64,000 bases of DNA from Lysobacteraceae bacterium (lineage in GTDB: Bacteria > Pseudomonadota > Gammaproteobacteria > Xanthomonadales > Xanthomonadaceae), in assembly GCA_030681035.1 (NCBI GenBank), contig JAUXUI010000100.1, forward strand, positions 1 to 64,000, given 5' to 3'. A program made the translations under genes and the position numbers. The notes below the pieces were generated by a model, which saw nothing but the letters and a program-made list of their open reading frames with translations, was not told the origin of the DNA and did not search any database. This document shows positions 25,287 to 33,802 of this stretch, piece after piece. The first letter of the stretch is position 1. The number at the start of each line of letters is the position of its first letter.

Positions 25287-25776
25287 CGATGCGCTCGCGT
25301 TCGATGCGGCCACTGGGCTTGCCGGCAATCCGCCAGCGCGGCACGCCGTCGCGCGCAAGCAGCAGTTCGAATGGGGTCAGTTCACCGTTGGCCTGGCAGG
25401 CGATCCGTGCTCGCGGGGTTTCATCGCGTGCCAGATCGATAGTACGACCGTCCAGCCGCAACGCAAGGCTGATGCCGGTGGGCAGATGTCGGTTTCGCAA
25501 CGGCTCGGCAGCATCATCGGGCAACGGCGTGAATACGCCCTGCGCAAAGCTGCCAAAGCCCATGGCGTCGGCGGTGACCACCACGCCCATGTCGCGACCG
25601 GTCACCATCGCCCGCTCGCAGGCCATGCCGAGCAACGCAGCGACCCGCTCGGTCGCCACGTCAGCGCGACGTGCGCCAAAATCCGGCATCGCCAGCACTG
25701 CCGCTGCGCTCAGCACCGCGACAATGACCAGCGCCACCAGCAATTCAATCAAGGTGATGCCGCGCTGCGTGTTCAC
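25276..25776 (-). CDS. gspH: Type II secretion minor pseudopilin GspH
   Basis: A 166-residue pseudopilin when started at the GTG at 25776 (VNTQRG/ITLIELLVALVI), which gives a short leader. The ATG at 25818 is the alternative and would overlap gspG. The mature domain ends with FELLLARDGVPRWRIAG, characteristic of GspH/FimT-like proteins. It sits between gspG and gspI in the conserved order. Confidence 0.9.
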   Translation of the reverse strand: MNTQRGITLIELLVALVIVAVLSAAAVLAMPDFGARRADVATERVAALLGMACERAMVTGRDMGVVVTADAMGFGSFAQGVFTPLPDDAAEPLRNRHLPTGISLALRLDGRTIDLARDETPRARIACQANGELTPFELLLARDGVPRWRIAGKPSGRIERERIDAR

Positions 25777-25805
25777 GTCAATCTCGCCGAACTCCCGCGC
25801 ACCGC

Positions 25806-26258
25806 TTACGGCTCCCAATTACCGATATCCGCCGCCACACCCTCACCACCACTGCGGCCATCGGCGCCTTGGGTCCAGACATCAAACGCACCATGCGCGC
25901 CAGGCTTCAGATACAGGTACTCGCGGCCCCAGGGGTCTTTCGGAATGCTGGGCAGATAGCCATCACGTCGCCAGTTCGGCACCCCGGACGGCTGTTTGAC
26001 CAGCGCCTCCAGGCCCTGATCGGTGCTCGGGTAATCGAAATTGTCGAGCCGGTACATGTTCAGCGCGGTCACGATGGCGGTGATATCGGCCTGCGCGCGC
26101 ACCACGCGCGCTTCGTCGGGGCGGCCCATCAACTGCGGCACCACCACCGAGGCGAGAATGCCGAGGATCACCACCACTACCAGCACCTCGATCAAGGTGA
26201 AGCCGGAAGCGGTCCGGAAAGATAGGCATTGGACAGCAGAGCGATGGGACGGGATCAT
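25806..26258 (-). CDS. gspG: Type II secretion major pseudopilin GspG
   Basis: A 150-residue major pseudopilin. The processing site ASG/FTLIEVLVVVVILGILASVVVPQL is textbook, and the core MYRLDNFDYPSTDQGLEALV, GYLPSIPKDPWGREYLYLKPG and FDVWTQGADG is diagnostic (calcium-binding C-terminal loop). First gene of the minus-strand pseudopilin run. Only 8 bp separates its start codon from that of bioA, so any promoter must lie inside bioA. Confidence 0.96.
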   Translation of the reverse strand: MIPSHRSAVQCLSFRTASGFTLIEVLVVVVILGILASVVVPQLMGRPDEARVVRAQADITAIVTALNMYRLDNFDYPSTDQGLEALVKQPSGVPNWRRDGYLPSIPKDPWGREYLYLKPGAHGAFDVWTQGADGRSGGEGVAADIGNWEP

Positions 26259-26266
26259 GGCAACTC

Positions 26267-27646
26267 ATGACGATGACTGATCCGACGATGCTAGCAGACG
26301 CCGCACTTTGGCGTACACGCGACCTTGCCGTGCTGTGGCACCCGTGTACGCAGATGCGCGAGCACCCCGACACCCTGCCATTGGTGCCGATCAGCCACGG
26401 CCGCGGTGTCTGGCTGCATGGCATGGATGGCAACCGCTATCTCGATGCCGTCAGCAGTTGGTGGACCAACCTGTTCGGCCACGCCGAACCACGCATCGCC
26501 AACGCCATCGCCGAGCAGGCGCAGCGGCTGGAACATGTGATTTTCGCTGGTTTCTCGCATCAACCGGCGGTGGAACTGGCCGAAAGCCTGCTGGCACTGG
26601 CGCCGCCCGGACTGGCTCGGGTGTTTCTAGCCGACAACGGCTCGGCGGCGGTGGAAGTGGCACTGAAGATGAGCTTTCACAGCTTCTTCAATCGCGGCGA
26701 TACCCGCCGGCGCAAGTTCATCGCGCTGCACAACGGCTATCACGGTGAAACCCTGGGCGCGCTGGCGGTTGGCGACATCCCGCTGTATCGACGCATTTAC
26801 GCACCACTGTTGATCGAACCGCTGTTTGCGCCCTCGCCCGACGCCTGGTTGGCCGAACCCGGCGAATCGGCGCACGATCATGCCGTGCGCGCTGCCGCTG
26901 CGCTGGCGGTAATATTGGCCGAACAAGGCGAGGACGTGTGTGCGCTGATCCTCGAACCGTTGGTGCAATGTGCCGGCGGCATGCGCATGTACCACCCGGA
27001 ATATCTGCGCCGCGCCCGTGCGCTGTGTGACCAGCACGGCATCCACCTGATCGCCGACGAGATCGCGGTCGGCTTTGGCCGCAGCGGCAGCTTGTTTGCC
27101 TGCGAACAGGCCGCCATTACCCCCGATTTCCTGTGCCTGTCCAAGGGCCTCACCGGCGGCTTTCTGCCCTTGTCGGCAGTGCTCACCACCGCCGCCGTGT
27201 ATGAAGCCTTTCTCGATGATTCGCGCGAGCGCGCCTTCCTGCATTCGCACAGCTACACCGGCAACCCGATCGCCTGCGCCGCCGCACTGGCGACACTGGC
27301 CATCTTCCGCGACGAACCGGTGCTGGAACGCAACCGCACAACAGCCGCCCACATGGCGCAACTGGCGGCGCCGATCGGCGAACACCCGCATGTGGCGCAG
27401 GTGCGCCAGACCGGCATGATCCTCGCCTTCGAACTGGGCCAGGCCAACAGCCGCGAACCGCTGCCGGCGGCGCAACGCACCGGCCTTTGCGCCTATCGTG
27501 CAGCGCTGCAACGCGGCGTGCTGCTGCGGCCGTTGGGCGATGTGCTGTACTGGATGCCGCCCTACTGCATCAGCGCGGACGAGCTGCACCATCTCGCGCA
27601 GGTCACCGCCGCCGTCATCGATGAGAGCACTCGCGCATGCGCCTGA
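26267..27646 (+). CDS. bioA: Adenosylmethionine-8-amino-7-oxononanoate aminotransferase
   Basis: A 459-residue PLP enzyme of biotin synthesis that converts KAPA to DAPA with SAM as amino donor. Typical blocks are LWHPCTQM at the N terminus, AVSSWWTNLFGH, the PLP phosphate region DNGSAAVEVALKM, HNGYHGETLGAL, the Asp in LIADEIAVGFGRSG and the Schiff-base Lys in LSKGLTGGFLPLSAV. Alternative starts lie at 26273 and 26288. The stop overlaps the rsmE start. No other bio gene is in the window. Confidence 0.95.
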   Translation: MTMTDPTMLADAALWRTRDLAVLWHPCTQMREHPDTLPLVPISHGRGVWLHGMDGNRYLDAVSSWWTNLFGHAEPRIANAIAEQAQRLEHVIFAGFSHQPAVELAESLLALAPPGLARVFLADNGSAAVEVALKMSFHSFFNRGDTRRRKFIALHNGYHGETLGALAVGDIPLYRRIYAPLLIEPLFAPSPDAWLAEPGESAHDHAVRAAAALAVILAEQGEDVCALILEPLVQCAGGMRMYHPEYLRRARALCDQHGIHLIADEIAVGFGRSGSLFACEQAAITPDFLCLSKGLTGGFLPLSAVLTTAAVYEAFLDDSRERAFLHSHSYTGNPIACAAALATLAIFRDEPVLERNRTTAAHMAQLAAPIGEHPHVAQVRQTGMILAFELGQANSREPLPAAQRTGLCAYRAALQRGVLLRPLGDVLYWMPPYCISADELHHLAQVTAAVIDESTRACA

Positions 27647-28377
27647 CCCGAAATTACATCGATCACCCGCTGCAACCCGGCCAACGCATCGCATTGCCCG
27701 AGACCGTGGCCAATCACTTGCTGCGGGTGTTGCGGCTGGGCGTTGGTGACGCGCTGATCGTGTTCAACGGCGATGGTTTCGATTACCACGCCAGCGTGGT
27801 CAACGCCGAACGCCGCGCCGCGCAGATTGAAGTGCAATCGCGCGAAGCCGCAAACCGCGAGTCGGCGTTGTCGATCACCCTCGGCCAGGGCATCGCGCGC
27901 GGCGACAAGATGGACTGGGTGCTGCAAAAAGCGACTGAACTCGGGGTTGCGGCGATTGCGCCACTGCGCACGCAATGGACCGAAGTGCGGCTCAATGCCG
28001 AGCGCGCCGAGCGCCGCCATCAACACTGGCGCGGCGTGATCGCGGCGGCCTGTGAACAGAGCGGGCGTGCCACCCTGCCGGAACTGACTGTGGCCAGCGA
28101 ACTGTCGGACTGGGCTGCCGACGTACCAGATAACGCACTGCGGCTGTTGCTCGACCCTGACGGCGAACACAGCCTGCGTTCGTGCCCGCAGCCGCAACCG
28201 GGTCAACCGGTATGGCTGGTGATCGGCCCCGAAGGCGGACTGTCCGAGCGCGACATTGCCACCCTGCGCGCCGCCGGCTTCAGCGGCCTGCGCCTCGGCC
28301 CGCGCATACTGCGCACCGAAACCGCCGGGCTGGCGGTGATCGCGGCGATGCAGGCGTTGTGGGGTGATCTGGGTTGA
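27637..28377 (+). CDS. rsmE: 16S rRNA (uracil-1498-N3)-methyltransferase
   Basis: A 246-residue SPOUT methyltransferase. It starts inside the last 10 bp of bioA (ATG at 27637). An N-terminal PUA-like beta domain (LPETVANHLLRVLRLGVGDALIVFNGDG) precedes the knotted SAM-binding part with KATELGVAAIAPL, CEQSGR, VIGPEGGLSERDI and LGPRILRTETAGLAV. All family motifs are intact. Immediately downstream begins the repeat-rich intergenic block. Confidence 0.95.
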   Translation: MRLTRNYIDHPLQPGQRIALPETVANHLLRVLRLGVGDALIVFNGDGFDYHASVVNAERRAAQIEVQSREAANRESALSITLGQGIARGDKMDWVLQKATELGVAAIAPLRTQWTEVRLNAERAERRHQHWRGVIAAACEQSGRATLPELTVASELSDWAADVPDNALRLLLDPDGEHSLRSCPQPQPGQPVWLVIGPEGGLSERDIATLRAAGFSGLRLGPRILRTETAGLAVIAAMQALWGDLG

Positions 28378-28383
28378 TGAAGC

Positions 28384-28418
28384 CGGGACTCGGGACTCGG
28401 GACTCGGGACTCGGGACT
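28384..28418. repeat. Heptamer array (CGGGACT)5
   Basis: Five perfect units lie directly after the rsmE stop codon. They run into TTCGTGATTGATGGGTTTCG, which is also found after the single heptamer at 58944. A short second array (two full units plus partials) lies at 28514-28527. Confidence 0.93.
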
Positions 28419-28530
28419 TCGTGATTGATGGGTTTCGCTGCGCGATGGGCAGGATGCCCGAGTGCCGCGAGCGCATGGATGCGCAAGAGCGGCCTCTACC
28501 CATCCAACGGACTCGGGACTCGGGACTCGG

Positions 28531-28598
28531 TCGCTCACAGGGTGATCTCCTACAAAAAAACGGTGTGTTGCCCCTGTAGGAGCCCACCCTGTGGGCGA
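28531..28598. repeat. Inverted REP-like pair (BIME-like)
   Basis: 28575-28598 (TGTAGGAGCCCACCCTGTGG..) and the reverse complement of 28531-28554 agree at 21 of 24 bases, in opposite orientation with 20 bp between. Each forms a GCCCAC/GTGGGC-type stem. This is the layout of bacterial interspersed mosaic elements built from REP sequences. Confidence 0.8.
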
Positions 28599-29090
28599 CC
28601 GTTATCGCAATGGCACAGTGGGATGAAACGGCAAAGCCGCTCTGTAGCGCATGGCGACGGCATGGATGCCGGACGACTGCATGGATGCAGGAGGTACGAC
28701 TCCATGGATGGAGGAGGTAGAGCCGCGTCTGGAACAGCGGCCGAGAGCAACGCAGGAGCAGTTGCCGAATGCGCGGGCCAAGTGCGACAACGCGCCGTAA
28801 AGCACGGCGAGCATCGCAGGCAAGCGCAGGGTGAGGCGCCGCTGTCTGACCGAACGAGCCGCGTAGCGGCGACGTGAAGGCGTGGCGAGCACAGCGAGCG
28901 ATGTCGCGAAGCGACCGAACACATGGATGTGCGAGTTCGGCGCAGGCCTGCGGTTGCCGAGAAGCACAGCGGATCGGTGCGGCAGGAGCCGCACCGACGT
29001 GCGACCCGGCGCAAGGCGTTTTCGGCCCTTTTCCGCCCTGAAAAGGGCCTCGCCGGCCGCAGGCCGGAGAATGCTTCGCTTTTAAGCTTT

Positions 29091-29116
29091 GAAGCTTCGC
29101 TTTGAAGCTTCGCTTT
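29091..29116. repeat. 13-bp direct repeat
   Basis: GAAGCTTCGCTTT occurs twice in perfect tandem (29091-29103 and 29104-29116), flanked by degenerate partial copies. It sits just downstream of the rsmI stop codon. Confidence 0.85.
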
Positions 29117-29146
29117 GAAGTTGTGCTTACATCACGAAGTCCCAAG

Positions 29147-29980
29147 CTAATCCGTGCCACCACCATACAGCGCCTTGCGCGGCGCACCGCTGAGCTCCGC
29201 CGCCAGCCGCGCCGCCGGCGCAGGCGCCAGATGCTCACACAGACGGGCATACAGGCGCCGGCCTGCAATCAACCGCGCCTGCGCATCGTCGCCCGCACCC
29301 GCCACCACCAGCACAAACTCGCCGCGCCGCTGATTGGCGTCAGCCGCCACCTGATCACGCACCTCGCTGACGTTGCCGCTGAGCACGGTCTCGAACAGTT
29401 TTGTCAGCTCGCGCGCCAGACTGATTTGCCGATCGGCACCGAACACCGTCAGCAGATCATCGAGCATCGCCTCGATCCGGTGCGCGCTTTCGTAAAACAC
29501 CAGCGTGCGCGGCTCACTGACCAACTGGTTCAGGCGCTCCCGTCGCGCCGCTGCCTTGGCCGGCAAAAATCCCTCGAAACAGAATCGATCACAGGGCTGG
29601 CCGGAAACCGCCAATGCTGCCAACAGGGCGCTGGCACCGGGCACCGGACTGACGGCCACACCGGCGGCACGTGCGGCGCGTACCAGACGAAACCCGGGAT
29701 CACTGAGCAACGGCGTGCCGGCATCGGAAACCAGCGCCATGTTTTCGCCGGCCAGCAGCCGCGCCACCAATGCATCGGCCTGCTCGGCTTCGTTGTGCTC
29801 GTGCAATGCCTGCAACGGCCGCTCGATACCAAAATGGGCCAGTAACTGGCGACTGTGGCGGGTATCTTCGGCACAAATCAGATCGACACTGCGCAAGGTT
29901 TCCAGCGCCCGCGCACTGATGTCACCGAGATTGCCGATTGGTGTCGACACCACAAACAAGCTGCCGCAGCGGTGCTGCAT
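29147..29980 (-). CDS. rsmI: 16S rRNA (cytidine-1402-2'-O)-methyltransferase
   Basis: A 277-residue tetrapyrrole-methylase-fold enzyme. The start at the ATG at 29980 gives MQHRCGSLFVVSTPIGNLGD, the family N terminus; longer readings of the frame are rejected. Motifs: ICAEDTRHSRQLLAHFGI, NMALVSDAGTPLLSDPG, SPVPGASALLAAL, RFCFEGFLPAK, TLVFYESAHR and SLARELTKLFE. It is divergent from the lpoA-like gene, as rsmI is in many gammaproteobacteria. Confidence 0.96.
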   Translation of the reverse strand: MQHRCGSLFVVSTPIGNLGDISARALETLRSVDLICAEDTRHSRQLLAHFGIERPLQALHEHNEAEQADALVARLLAGENMALVSDAGTPLLSDPGFRLVRAARAAGVAVSPVPGASALLAALAVSGQPCDRFCFEGFLPAKAAARRERLNQLVSEPRTLVFYESAHRIEAMLDDLLTVFGADRQISLARELTKLFETVLSGNVSEVRDQVAADANQRRGEFVLVVAGAGDDAQARLIAGRRLYARLCEHLAPAPAARLAAELSGAPRKALYGGGTD

Positions 29981-30082
29981 TGGGTTCTCCACATCAGGCC
30001 CGTTGGTGATCGCAATGGCGCGGTGCAGTAGCATAGACGTGTTTCGGGATAATCGCCCGACCGATTGCCAGAGATTTTGCTC

Positions 30083-31909
30083 ATGAATCATGTCATACGT
30101 GCATTGCTGCTTTCGTTTTTGCTTGGCGGCTGTGTCGTCAATCAAGTCAGCTCGCAGCGCGAGCCCGAGCAGCCGCTTGCGCAGGGCTTGTTCGATCAAC
30201 AGCGCTACGGCGAAGCAGCGCAAGCATTTGTTGATGCCGCCAGTATCGCCAGTCGTCGGCCCGAGCATCTGTGGCTGCGCGCCGCCGAAGCGTGGTTGCG
30301 TGCCGGCAACAGCGAACAGGCGCGGTCGGCGGCAAGCCGGATTCCGGATTCGTCGCTGACACCGACCGATCGCGCGCGGCTGGCACTGGTCAACGCCGAA
30401 CTGGCGTTGGCCGATGGTGAGCCCGAACGGGCACTGGCCGGCCTTGCGCCCAGCGGTGCCAACCTTCCTCCCTCCCTGGTGATCCATCGTCAGCAGTTGC
30501 GGGCACAGGCATTGCAACAAACCGGTCAACACCTTGCCGCCGCTGCCGAACTGGCATCCATCGACGCGCTGCTGAGCGGCGCTGATCGCCCGCAAAACCG
30601 CCGTCAGATCGAAGCCCTGCTGGCGCAAGTAGACAGCGCCGCGCTCTACGTACAGGGCCAGTCAGCCCCGCCCGACTCGCCGCTGCGCGGCGTCATCAAT
30701 CGCGCGCTTGCGGAGCGTGGCCTCAGCCCGATTCCACGTGGTGCCGACAGCAGCCAGGGTCCGGCCGACTGGAACCTGCCGGTGACGCCGTATCAGGTTG
30801 GCGCCGAAGGCTACCAGCCAAGCCAGTCGCTGGCAGTGTTGCTGCCACTGAGTGGCCCGCTATCGGGTGCCGGCCACGCCGTGCTCGATGGCGTATTAGC
30901 TGCGCATTTTGAACAGGCAGGCGAGCGCCCTCGTCTGCTGGTGATCGACACGGCCGGCAGTGCCGATGCAGCGGTCGCAGCATATCAACAGGCATTCGAT
31001 GCTGGTGCGCAGCGCGTGCTGGGGCCACTGGATCGCGATGCTGTAAGCGCGGTGTTTACCCTGGAACAGCACCCGCTGCCGATCCTTGCCCTCAATCGCA
31101 GCGGGCTGCCGCCACCGCCGGGCAGCGCCAGTTATACGCTGTCGCCCGAGGACGAAGCCGTTGCCGCCGCCGAACGCATGCTCGGCAAAGGCCTTTTGAA
31201 AGCCCTGGCCGTCGGCAGCAGCGACGAACAAAGCCGGCGCGCGATTGCCGCGTTTGTCGAGCACTTCACCCAGCGCGGCGGCGAATTGTTGGCCAGCGCC
31301 GAGATCCCCGAATACGAGCCCAACTTCAGCGACGTACTGAAACCACTGTTCAGCGCGGCCGGTGGTCGGGTGATCCAATATCCAACCAGAGAAAAGGCCG
31401 ACAGGACCGAACTGGCCGCCGCGCACGACGCCGTGTTCATCGCGCTCAAGGCACCGCAGGCACGGCTGCTGGTACCGCAACTGGCTGCCGTTGGCTTCGC
31501 GCAAAAGCCGATCTTCGCCACTGCGTTGATCGTGTCCGGGAGCGGCGATCTGCGTCTGGACCTGGAGCTGGAAGGAATCGAGTTCCCCGAGTTCCCGTGG
31601 CTGTTGGGCGAAAGTGATGCCCTGCCCAGCGCCGAGCATCTGGCGCGCACCCTGCCCAGTACACGTGGCGCCAGTGCCCGCCTGTTTGGCCTTGGCGCTG
31701 ACGGCTATCGCCTCAGCGCCTATCAGGATTACCTGCAAAGCCACCCCGGCGCCTGGCTGGCTGGCGCCAGCGGCCAGTTGCGCATCGACATGTTCGGCAA
31801 TGTGTTGCGCACACCGTCCTGGGCGGTTTTCAGCGGTGGCCGCACCCGCGCCGCTATCGAAACCTCGCTGCAACCGCAGGCCATGGAATCCGGTGACGGC
31901 ACCTGGTAA
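30083..31909 (+). CDS. lpoA: LpoA-like penicillin-binding protein activator lipoprotein
   Basis: A 608-residue outer-membrane lipoprotein. The start at the ATG at 30083 gives a signal sequence with lipobox LLGGC. The N-terminal third is TPR-like helices. From about residue 250 it has a periplasmic-binding-protein fold (LAVLLPLSGPLSGAGHAVLDGVLAAHFE; RVLGPLDRDAVSAVF; LALNRSG). LpoA activates PBP1A from the outer membrane. The rsmI / lpoA / yraN arrangement is conserved in gammaproteobacteria and supports the call. Confidence 0.92.
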   Translation: MNHVIRALLLSFLLGGCVVNQVSSQREPEQPLAQGLFDQQRYGEAAQAFVDAASIASRRPEHLWLRAAEAWLRAGNSEQARSAASRIPDSSLTPTDRARLALVNAELALADGEPERALAGLAPSGANLPPSLVIHRQQLRAQALQQTGQHLAAAAELASIDALLSGADRPQNRRQIEALLAQVDSAALYVQGQSAPPDSPLRGVINRALAERGLSPIPRGADSSQGPADWNLPVTPYQVGAEGYQPSQSLAVLLPLSGPLSGAGHAVLDGVLAAHFEQAGERPRLLVIDTAGSADAAVAAYQQAFDAGAQRVLGPLDRDAVSAVFTLEQHPLPILALNRSGLPPPPGSASYTLSPEDEAVAAAERMLGKGLLKALAVGSSDEQSRRAIAAFVEHFTQRGGELLASAEIPEYEPNFSDVLKPLFSAAGGRVIQYPTREKADRTELAAAHDAVFIALKAPQARLLVPQLAAVGFAQKPIFATALIVSGSGDLRLDLELEGIEFPEFPWLLGESDALPSAEHLARTLPSTRGASARLFGLGADGYRLSAYQDYLQSHPGAWLAGASGQLRIDMFGNVLRTPSWAVFSGGRTRAAIETSLQPQAMESGDGTW

Positions 31910-32285
31910 ACCCACCTCGCGCCGCGCCATTGGCGCCGCCGGCGAAGATGCGGCCATGGCCTGGCTGCGCGAACGCGGCTTGCAGCCATTGGCGCGCAAT
32001 GTGGCATTCGCATTCGGCGAGATCGACCTGATCATGCGCGATGGCGCGACCATCGTGTTTGTTGAAGTGCGGCAACGACGCAATGATCGCTTCGGCGGTG
32101 CCGCCGCCTCGGTGGATCGACGCAAGTGCGGACGTATCGCCCGCGCCGCCAGCGCATGGTTGGTCAGCAATCCGGCACTGGCCAAGGCGCCGTGTCGATT
32201 CGATGTGCTGGCATTGTCAGGCCACGACGCCAACGTGCAGATCGAATGGATCCGCGATGCCTTTACCCTGGATGATATCCGCTGA
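31893..32285 (+). CDS. yraN: YraN family (UPF0102) endonuclease-fold protein
   Basis: A 130-residue protein starting at the GTG at 31893, which overlaps the end of the lpoA-like gene by 17 bp. The next ATG (31955) would remove the conserved GAAGEDAAMAWLRERG segment, so the GTG is preferred. The catalytic-like pattern of the restriction-endonuclease fold is visible: FGEIDLIMRD and IVFVEVRQR. Function in the cell is not established. Confidence 0.9.
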   Translation: MTAPGKPTSRRAIGAAGEDAAMAWLRERGLQPLARNVAFAFGEIDLIMRDGATIVFVEVRQRRNDRFGGAAASVDRRKCGRIARAASAWLVSNPALAKAPCRFDVLALSGHDANVQIEWIRDAFTLDDIR

Positions 32286-32326
32286 TGCGAAATCCGTACC
32301 TGACAATTCGACGCAAGCGTTTGCAG

Positions 32327-32349
32327 CCCCTCTCCCGCCGGGAGAGGGG
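32327..32349 (+). terminator. Strong hairpin after yraN
   Basis: CCCCTCTCCC-GCC-GGGAGAGGGG is a perfect ten-pair stem. Only TT follows, so it is a weak intrinsic terminator or a dispersed palindrome. It lies about 42 bp after the yraN stop and 50 bp before the FAD oxidase start. Confidence 0.6.
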
Positions 32350-32398
32350 TTGCAGAGGGTACGGGTGTACACGAAAAAACATCTCGTGCGAGTGAGAC

Positions 32399-33802
32399 AT
32401 GGCATTGACCAGCAACCCGCACGACACCCTGCCCGACGCCCTGCGCAAGCGATTGGCGCGGTGTTTCGACGCCAACGCCCTGCTGCTGTCGCCAGCGCAG
32501 CGGCTGAGCTACGGCTACGACAACTCGCGCCAGTTCGCGATGCCGGCCGCCGTGCTGTTGCCGCATGAAACCGAGCAGGTGCTGGAGCTGGTGCGCGCCT
32601 GTCGCGCCCACGGCATGCCGATCATCGCCCGCGGTCGCGGCACCAACACCACCGGCGCCACAGTGCCGCTGCACGGCGGCGTGGTGGTCAGTTTCGAGCG
32701 CATGAACCGATTGCTGCGCATGGCGCCCGAAGACCGCCTCGCCGTGGTCGAACCGGGCCTGCTCAACGGCGACCTGCAACAGGCCGCCAAGCCACACTCC
32801 CTGTTCTGGCCGCCCGACCCGACCAGCGCCGCCTACAGCAGCATCGGCGGCAACATCGCCTGCAATGCCGGCGGCCCACGCGCAGTGAAGTACGGCGCCT
32901 GCCGCGACAATGTGCTCGGCCTCGCCGCCGTCACTGGTGCCGGCGAACTGATTCGCTGCGGCGGCGCTACCAGCAAAGCCGCCTCGGGCTACGACTTCAC
33001 CCGTTTCATCGTCGGCTCCGAAGGCACGCTGGCGTTGATCGTCGAAGCCACCCTCGCACTGCGCCCGTTGCCTGACGCACGCCGCGCACTGCGCGCGCTG
33101 TATGCCGATGTCGAATCCGCCGCCGCCGCCGTTGCCCGGCTGATGGCGCAAGCGCACACCCCATCGATGCTGGAGTTCATGGATGGCGAGTGCGTGCGTC
33201 TGGCGCGCGAGATCGGCGGCGCCGATATTCCCGCCGCCGGTGCGCTGCTGATGATCGAAGCCGATGGCGATGCCAGCACCGTGGACATTGCCGTCGCCGC
33301 ACTTGAACGCGCCGCCCGCGGCCCCGGGCTGATCGCGCTCGACGCCGCTCCCGATGAAGCCGCACGCGAGGCCCTGTGGGCGGCGCGCAAGGCACTGTCA
33401 CCGGCACTGCGCTCGATCGCTGCGGGCAAGATCAACGAAGACGTGGTGGTGCCGGTCAGCCGCATCCCGGCACTGGTTGCCGGCGTCAGCGCGCTTGCCC
33501 GCGAGTTCGCGCTGACCATCGTCAACTTCGGCCACGTCGGCAACGGCAACCTGCACGTCAACATCCTCTACGACCCGGCGGATGCCGCGCAAAACGCCCG
33601 CGCCCACGATGTGCTGCCGCGCGTGTTCGCGCTGGCGCTCGCGCTCGGTGGCACGCTGTCGGGTGAACACGGCATCGGCATCGCCAAGCGCACGTTCATG
33701 GCGCAAGCGCACAGCGCTGAAACCCTCGCCCTGATGCGTGCGGTCAAGGCCCAGTTCGACCCTGATGGCATCCTTAATCCGGGCAAGCTGTTGCCGGGGT
33801 GA
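32399..33802 (+). CDS. FAD-binding 2-hydroxyacid oxidase/dehydrogenase (GlcD/DLD type)
   Basis: A 467-residue VAO/PCMH-family flavoprotein. The FAD-binding half contains [40 protein letters not shown] and [25 protein letters not shown]. The C-terminal half has [26 protein letters not shown] and [14 protein letters not shown], the metal and active-site region of D-lactate, glycolate or D-2-hydroxyglutarate dehydrogenases. The exact substrate cannot be read from sequence. Its last 29 bp overlap the convergent pseudouridine synthase gene. Confidence 0.9.
   Translation: MALTSNPHDTLPDALRKRLARCFDANALLLSPAQRLSYGYDNSRQFAMPAAVLLPHETEQVLELVRACRAHGMPIIARGRGTNTTGATVPLHGGVVVSFERMNRLLRMAPEDRLAVVEPGLLNGDLQQAAKPHSLFWPPDPTSAAYSSIGGNIACNAGGPRAVKYGACRDNVLGLAAVTGAGELIRCGGATSKAASGYDFTRFIVGSEGTLALIVEATLALRPLPDARRALRALYADVESAAAAVARLMAQAHTPSMLEFMDGECVRLAREIGGADIPAAGALLMIEADGDASTVDIAVAALERAARGPGLIALDAAPDEAAREALWAARKALSPALRSIAAGKINEDVVVPVSRIPALVAGVSALAREFALTIVNFGHVGNGNLHVNILYDPADAAQNARAHDVLPRVFALALALGGTLSGEHGIGIAKRTFMAQAHSAETLALMRAVKAQFDPDGILNPGKLLPG

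Larger units (their letters stand above)
28378..29146. other. 769-bp repeat-rich intergenic block between rsmE and rsmI
   Basis: No convincing gene is found here. It contains two heptamer arrays, an inverted REP-like pair, repeated ATGGATG motifs (28660-28720) and a 13-bp direct repeat. It is bracketed by the inverted 13-mers GGGACTTCGTGAT (28413-28425) and ATCACGAAGTCCC (29131-29143). A minus-strand frame at 28602-28994 looks like translated repeat DNA (Arg/Ser/Leu-rich, no domain). The block may have grown by serial insertion of repeat elements. Confidence 0.75.

Noticed and set aside
28602-28994. 130-codon minus-strand frame in the repeat block
   Set aside because: Arg/Ser/Leu-rich translation of palindromic repeat DNA, without ribosome site or domain. 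Frames of this kind recur wherever the repeat does.
27562-29268. 568-codon minus-strand frame across the rsmE region and repeat block
   Set aside because: Half is antisense to rsmE and half is translated repeat DNA rich in Arg/Ser; not a gene.
30896-33157. 753-codon minus-strand open frame
   Set aside because: It is antisense to the lpoA-like gene, yraN and the FAD oxidase, all of which have clear family motifs. Its composition is what high-GC codon bias produces on the opposite strand.
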